Shown here piece after piece: positions 18,301 through 23,794 of a stretch of 23,794 bases of DNA. The notes under the pieces were generated by a model. It worked only from the letters and a program-made list of their open reading frames with translations. It made no database searches and was not told the origin of the DNA. This stretch comes from Saccoglossus kowalevskii. Its lineage: Eukaryota > Hemichordata > Enteropneusta > Harrimaniidae. The position numbers and the translations under genes are program-made. The DNA is taken from contig NW_003130870.1 in assembly GCF_000003605.2 (NCBI RefSeq), positions 1 through 23,794 on the forward strand, in the 5' to 3' direction. How positions within the stretch are numbered: the stretch's first letter is position 1; the number at the start of each line of letters is the position of its first letter.

Positions 18301-21300
18301 ATGTATCTTGTGATATTTGTCATGGCTTTATTGGTGTACAATGTTGGCACAGACCCACCGGTAAGTTAAAATTAAAAGACAATACCTTTATATAAAACTA
18401 GAAATTATTAAACTAACAATCCATAATATGATTGAGTTACACGTCATTTGAGCCATACACGCTGTGCATAGCAGTACACACGTGTACGTGCCATATCATT
18501 AATATTGTGTGATTTACGCCGTTGAACCAAAAACTGGGTTTACAAACATATGTGTTTGTGATTCACGATGAGATGTTTGAGATGTTTTGCGTTCAAACAC
18601 AAATATCAAATTAAGATAATAAACTTTCATTCTTCGGTATTTTGTATTTTGTTTTTCATGGTTTCATTCTGTAGCTCTATGAAAAATAAACATAAAACTA
18701 ATCAAAATAATGTGGTTAATTAGTAAACAAATTAAAACTACAAATTCCTGAAATGAATAAATAAATACACATAATTAGAATATTCACCGTAACGTGTTTC
18801 CTTGGAAACAATGACTTGGTGTTTTCGCTATAAAGCTAAACATTACTTTAGTAACCAATTTTAATTGCAAATTAATCAACTGAGGTTTATGATTAAAGAA
18901 CTAGTTCACTTACCCCAATACTTACTGTATGTTAGCGTTCACTGTAAAAACAAAAAAATGACACCGAATACGCGAGAGAGATGAATCAAATATAGATAGA
19001 AGATTACAGCACGACAAAATATTTGATTATGTGTATTGTTTTATTCATATAATATAGTACGCCACCATACCGCAAAGTGGCACTGAAATTACTATCGTAC
19101 GATATGGCCAAAATGTGGTATCGTTTATTTACGGGATGTGACTCCATTATTATTTCTGAGGTGAAAGTATAGATGTATAGTTATTTATCACAATGCATAT
19201 TACGCAACATTCTTGTTCTGTGGCTAGATGAAAATATACAATTATATTCATTATTATAACTGTATTTGTTAATTTCAGAGCAGATTAGATGATTTTTATA
19301 AAGGTCACTATCAAAGTAAGACGATTCATATGTTACTTGTCAGTTTCAGTGAGAGTGGAGAAAAATGTATACGATTATATTTGTGCTGATGATTATTCGA
19401 ACTAAAGAAGTGAATACACACACCATACGTGCAAATAATGGCTGTGGTTAATCTGAGTCAGTATATTTAATATTGACACGTGCTTCAAAGATATAAATTG
19501 TAATTACTGTCGATATCACCAGCCGTCTCGTTTTCAAAACTGGTAAATTGTGAAAATACTAACATGTTTAATTGTCATTGTATTACTCGGCAACGGCAGA
19601 ATGTTAATCTGTAAAAGCTGTTTCCCAAATGTTGTTTTCATGAGCTGTACATAGTATGTCTTACTACATATATATTATTTTTATTCACATATAGAAGACG
19701 AGCATCATTATGCAAGGCACGAAAGGGGCTACACATTGGGTAAATCTAATTATAAAACACTAAGTATATATACTTACATATAATGTGTTTATGTAGAGGT
19801 ATTGTAATGAATTTCTAAATATTTACTAGCGAATTTATTATTTCAATCGATCACACCATAATGTTTGTCGCCATATTGTGCATTTGAACAGGTGCATGCA
19901 GATCAGACAAGATAGGTGGTTCAGATACATATAAAAGTGGAATGTGTTTACCTAAGTGTGATGGCATAGACATATTACAAGTGAATTACAGGTATCAACG
20001 GTCTCCAAGTCTTACTTGTGATGTTGTGAAAAATAATTGTGGACTTAAATGCTGCATTGAGAAAGCAGGTGAATGTATATGTACAATATGTTAAATGGTT
20101 CATGTATGTGAAGTTTTATTGTGTTCTAATATACGTGATGTGTGCATTATTAACTAATTATGAATTACTGTTTTATAGATGCAGAAGAACTCGCGAGAGA
20201 AAATTATCCATGTATTGCAGACGAAGGTAAATACTGTTATTGATTGAATACATCATGTCATTGTATGGCCCATAAAGAAAACACGTTCGCCCCCACAAAC
20301 ACTGTCTTGAATTACTAACTCAAAGCAATGTCTTGCTTGGAGTTAATTTGAAAATTTTCCCTCGAGTTCACTGTCGGCTTATTTTAGCATAATCACTTTG
20401 CTTGCTCAGCAATGTCAATTAATATGTATTTATTAATCCACAGATAAGGATTACTGTTATTGCCATCATGGCGGTGAATGTAAAGCCTCTTGTGATGAGC
20501 ATACAGAAAGACATATAGCGATAGACGGTTTATGTTCAATTAATTGTGTATGCTGTAAAAAGAGTAAGTTTAATCAAATAAATAAATACACATTATAAAG
20601 CCAGACGAAAAAATAAATTTAAAACAAATTACTATCTACTAAACCACAGATTACGGTATCTAATATCACGCATGATTCTTTTCTATTTCAGAAATAGAAG
20701 CTGCACGTAAGATAGCTTTTTACATTTATTCATTGTTCAGTTGTTATTCCGACATCTTGGTATTATTATAGTGAAGATTGTCCAACTAACTTTTAAAAAA
20801 AAATACATCCTTTAAAAATCAATGTTAATTAGCTGTGATTGTAGACCAACTATAAATATTTATATTCCAAATTCATTTTCATTATTTCAAATCAGTTCCA
20901 ATACTTTCAAGATCAAATTTTGTAGATTAATATGACTGTGTACGTAATATATTTACCTTATTTTACATGCTTATTATGAATATTTGGAGTTACGTTTGGT
21001 AAGTGATTCCATTTGTTACATTCTGTATGATAAAAGATCGATATTGTCACATACAAATGGACATCATGGACGCAAAAAATAGATTTAATGTGAATTGTTG
21101 GTGTTACATAATTATATGTTTTTTTTTTCTCTTCGAATTTAGAATCACACAGAACCGATGGAAAAACCAAGCTTCACCACTTTCGATCTGTTCAACTATA
21201 CATTCGGCGGCGGAGAATGCACGTACATACTGTTTAAAGAATGTGTGAAGCATCCAACTTTTTTGGTCGCTGTGAGATATATGGGATATTTAGATGACTC

Positions 21301-22807
21301 TGGAGTTTACCACACACAAGTATCAGACGTTCTTTTTAAAATCAAACCATATTTAATTCAGCTGGGATTACATTTGGAAGTATACGTGAGTATTTACGCA
21401 AACATAATATTATTTCTTGCTTTGAATATTTAAAATATGTAATGCTTCAATTGATATTGCTTTGAATAATAACATAAGCAACGTAATGACGTTAATCAAT
21501 AATAAATGAACTTGTTCGATTTGTATTAATAAGCCCATAGAATTTCCAGAATTGTGCCGAGCCTTTGTTACAAAATCATTAATTGTCGTTGCAGGTGAAT
21601 GGTAAACGAGTAACTGAATCGTTGCCATGGTCAGACGACGAACGAATAGTCATCAAGAAAAGAGATGATAAGCATGTCAAAGTGATATTAGTTAACAAAT
21701 TTAAACTAGTTTGGAACGGAAATGGTAACTTGGTTACTGGCACGGACAATTCCCTGCATGGTTATATTTGTGGGTTGCTTGGTAACGCTGATGGAAATCC
21801 GTATAACGACCTGATCATGGAAATTCCTGGAGGTGGATGGAAAATAACCAAGGATATAAATGAGTTTGCAAACAGCTGGATGATACCAGGAAGGTAGATT
21901 TTACAAACTAGTAATATCAAATATATATATGCGCTTCCAGATAACAGAGCTCAACAATTGCACGATAATGCAATTTAAATTACTGTTTTTATATCACTTT
22001 TCAATCACCAGATATTATCTCACATCAGTTAGCTTAAGTTATGACTGAAATCATTTTCTTTATTGTTTACAAGAGTGATTATGATGTCATATTTTACACA
22101 TGATTCCTCGCTGAAAAATCAAAATGGCGGACAACGTATACTAATTAAAAATGTGAATATTTATGGGTAATGAAAAGTGATATAGAATGATGTCAATTGC
22201 ATTCCTCTAAATTTGTTGACTCGTTTCATCGATTCCGATATTAGTGTCTATTGACGAAACGAAAGTTAAAAATGCATAAATGAATATCAAATTGGTGACC
22301 CATAACTATAAATAATTTATAATTTTATTCTAGTATAATTCATAACAATATTTCCCGTCACCAATTTCGTTCACGTCACATAATTTGCAAATTCACTGGT
22401 TGCATGAAATATTACAATAGCGACCTGTTTTATGGATACGTTTTGACAGGAAATTCTCATTGCCGTTTTTTAGTTTTTGATCTATATTAATACTGAGATA
22501 ATTTCTTTTTTTCTATGTTTTTACTTTCTTTTTAATACATTTGCATTTAATTGCTTCCATCATTTCAGTACATATATATTTGTTTCAATTTTTTTCAGAA
22601 TTCTTTTTGTTTGACGTAATTTTATCAGTTTCACAGAACATTTAACCAGTGTCAAATATTTTGTGGAAATTTTACTATGCTAGTGTAAGTTAGTTACAAT
22701 CATATTGAATAGTGCTGTATGTATATATTCGTTACAGCTGCAAGAATGTCGCCACCAAGGAAGAAGCCGATTTTGTTCATAATCATGAAAACTGGATTCC
22801 ACATTGA
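18301..22807 (+). CDS. Secreted protein with two cysteine-rich defensin-like modules and a vWD domain (367 aa, ten coding exons)
   Basis: Exons: 18301-18360, 19279-19315, 19695-19739, 19892-20068, 20179-20226, 20444-20563, 20692-20706, 21153-21385, 21595-21893 and 22738-22807. They total 1104 bases, join without stops and end at TGA 22805-22807. Residues 1-16 form a signal peptide (MYLVIFVMALLVYNVG). Residues 21-47 are a His/Tyr-rich linker. Module 1 (48-106) has Cys at 50, 66, 70, 90, 97, 101 and 102. After a short linker, module 2 (123-162) has Cys at 127, 129, 135, 139, 153, 157, 159 and 160, giving C-x5-C-x3-C-x13-C-x3-C-x-CC with GGEC and DGLC glycines. Residues 173-346 are a vWD domain (SFTTFDLFNYTF, GECTYIL, CGLLGNADGNPYND, FANSWMIPG). 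The GDPH motif is absent and the signature's second Cys (CGLCGN) is Leu. An extracellular, mucus, matrix or defence role is inference. Termination at AGG-TAG (21892-21897) is an alternative if the last intron is retained. Confidence 0.8.
20692..20706 (+). other. 15-base microexon of the vWD gene
   Basis: A pyrimidine-rich tract ending TTCTATTTCAG precedes, and GTAAGA follows. It encodes KIEAA in phase 1-1, so including or skipping it keeps the frame between module 2 and the vWD domain. It could be a cassette exon in a hinge. Confidence 0.6.
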
Positions 22808-22890
22808 CAGATTGTACACAACTACATATTTTATTTAAAAATTATTGTTTATTCGTATTCCTGACGTCTAGAAAAATAGAAAGTATTTAA
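22808..22890 (+). other. Proximal 3' UTR of the vWD gene
   Basis: AT-rich sequence follows the TGA. I see no canonical AATAAA before the MITE at 22891, so the transcript may use a variant signal or run into the MITE. Confidence 0.4.
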
Positions 22891-23056
22891 AGCGGGAGGG
22901 TCGTCACCTGCGCACGCGCGGGAATTGAGTCCCAAACGACGATAACAACACACGCTAAAACGCAAAGGCTCGTGTGTGGACGCTTGTTTGTAAACAACGA
23001 CACGCTATGGCCATCTGGCGCATGCGCAAATGACGATTCCACCTCCACCCCCCGCT
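22891..23056 (-). mobile_element. TTAA-flanked MITE (copy 2, 166 bp, reverse orientation to copy 1)
   Basis: It is flanked by TTAA at 22887-22890 and 23057-23060, with ends AGCGGGAGGG and CCCCCCGCT. The inner GGAATTGAGTCCC, ACGACGATAACAACACACGC and AAACGCAAAGGCTC are reverse complements of segments in copy 1 at 1019-1151. It holds CTGCGCACGCGCG and GGCGCATGCGCAAA, close to the NRF1 palindrome. It is longer than copy 1 by 33 bp, mainly in the arm near its right end. Confidence 0.8.
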
Positions 23057-23060
23057 TTAA

Positions 23061-23515
23061 ATAACATTTTCTTTAACTAACGGGAAGCTGTGTTTTAACA
23101 TTAGCATAATATATCTCAGTTCTTTTCTACATAAAATAATTTCTTGTCAAAATTAGTCTCAAGAATTCGAAAAAGTGTATCGTTTTCAAAATTAAAGGAT
23201 TGTGGTGGTGTCTGTTGTAGGCCAAAAGTTTATATAATTTTATATTACAATGTGAAATATTAAATAACAGTGTGTGGTAGCAAAAGTGAATTAACTGGGG
23301 AGAATATACATATAAATGTACAAATAAATATAATAGTTTATAATAAGTTCGTATATGTGTACATATTTTAACACACAAACGTACACGTACACGTGCACAC
23401 AGTCAGTTTAACCATAAAACATCCATATAACCTCAGTGAAATCTCTCAGTGCTATTACTGATTTCATTAATCTCTCGAATTTGTTAATGATAACAAATCT
23501 TTAATAATAGTTTGA
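23061..23515. other. AT-rich spacer
   Basis: No coding frame is supported. A CACGTACACGTGCACAC string lies near 23384-23400. Confidence 0.4.
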
Positions 23516-23593
23516 GATCAAAGCGGTTCTGATGAGTTGAAAAAGAAGACAAACCAGAAAATACAGAAATTGGAAGATGACTTCAATGTTTAG
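23516..23593 (+). CDS. Possible terminal-exon or ORF fragment with coiled-coil character
   Basis: The frame reads DQSGSDELKKKTNQ, then KIQKLEDDFNV, and stops at TAG 23591-23593. Its Lys/Glu/Asp/Gln pattern with spaced Leu/Ile resembles a coiled-coil end. An AG just upstream (TTTGAG) could be an acceptor but has a weak pyrimidine tract. It may be a transposon ORF scrap or chance. Confidence 0.2.
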   Translation, partial: DQSGSDELKKKTNQKIQKLEDDFNV

Positions 23594-23794
23594 TTGCATG
23601 CATTGAATGATTAGTATACTCTGTGGTTGATGTTGTGTGTTCGAACTTTTGGCCAACTTTTTCAAGAGTCGAGAAAAAACTCTTCGACAACTTCAGACGT
23701 TGCACTGCGACTAAATCCGCTTAGTCTTTAGCCAAGGTGCAAGGTAAGATTTACAATTATAGTAGTTTACAAAAGATGCCGCAGTTATGTCCCC

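Noticed and set aside
21143-21152. Upstream AG (21141-21142) as acceptor of the vWD exon
   Set aside because: With the phase left by the preceding exon it gives a frame with an early stop and no vWD signature; the next AG restores the frame.

Overview
This is an AT-rich window from an invertebrate animal nuclear genome. The evidence is GT-AG introns, a secreted multi-exon von Willebrand D (vWD) gene built from phase-1 exons, tRNA-derived SINE-like sequence, short TIR elements, minisatellites and a Crypton-type recombinase fossil. A lophotrochozoan, perhaps a mollusc, fits, but that is inference. A 161-base run of N marks an assembly gap.

Layout. 1-1614 (+) holds the last four coding exons of a coiled-coil protein gene, whose first visible exon carries a stop and a phase break. 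3616-4794 (-) is an intronless, highly charged, probably nuclear protein with a SUMO-interaction-like motif; its start codon lies in a YY1-like site. A short open frame (5163-5330, +) sits head-to-head with it. 5.5-9.4 kb is repeat territory: a tRNA-like sequence, a 37-bp duplication, a 41-bp direct repeat pair, a perfect 45-bp minisatellite, a poly(A)-tailed SINE and a TA-flanked MITE with an internal duplication, followed by an orphan exon-like frame near 9.2 kb. 9446-10916 holds two abutting satellite arrays (about 53 bp, then 92 bp). About 10.9-12.4 kb (-) is a GC-richer, decayed element-like coding region. 13448-14845 (-) is a broken Crypton-type tyrosine recombinase (ZMYM/KIAA1958/QRICH1-like family). 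15113-17541 is a 34-bp minisatellite of about 71 units with internal segmental duplications. A 270-bp TIR element follows at 17972-18241.

The main gene is 18301-22807 (+). I assembled ten coding exons by splice sites and phase into one 367-codon frame. It encodes a signal peptide, a His-rich linker, two cysteine-rich modules with defensin-like spacing, each on its own phase 1-1 exon, and a C-terminal vWD domain without the GDPH motif and with one altered signature cysteine. This is the most interesting part of the window. A TTAA-flanked MITE follows its stop codon by 83 bp, and a relative of that MITE lies in reverse orientation in the coiled-coil gene's last intron.

Apart from the head-to-head arrangement near 5 kb, nothing indicates that these genes act together.
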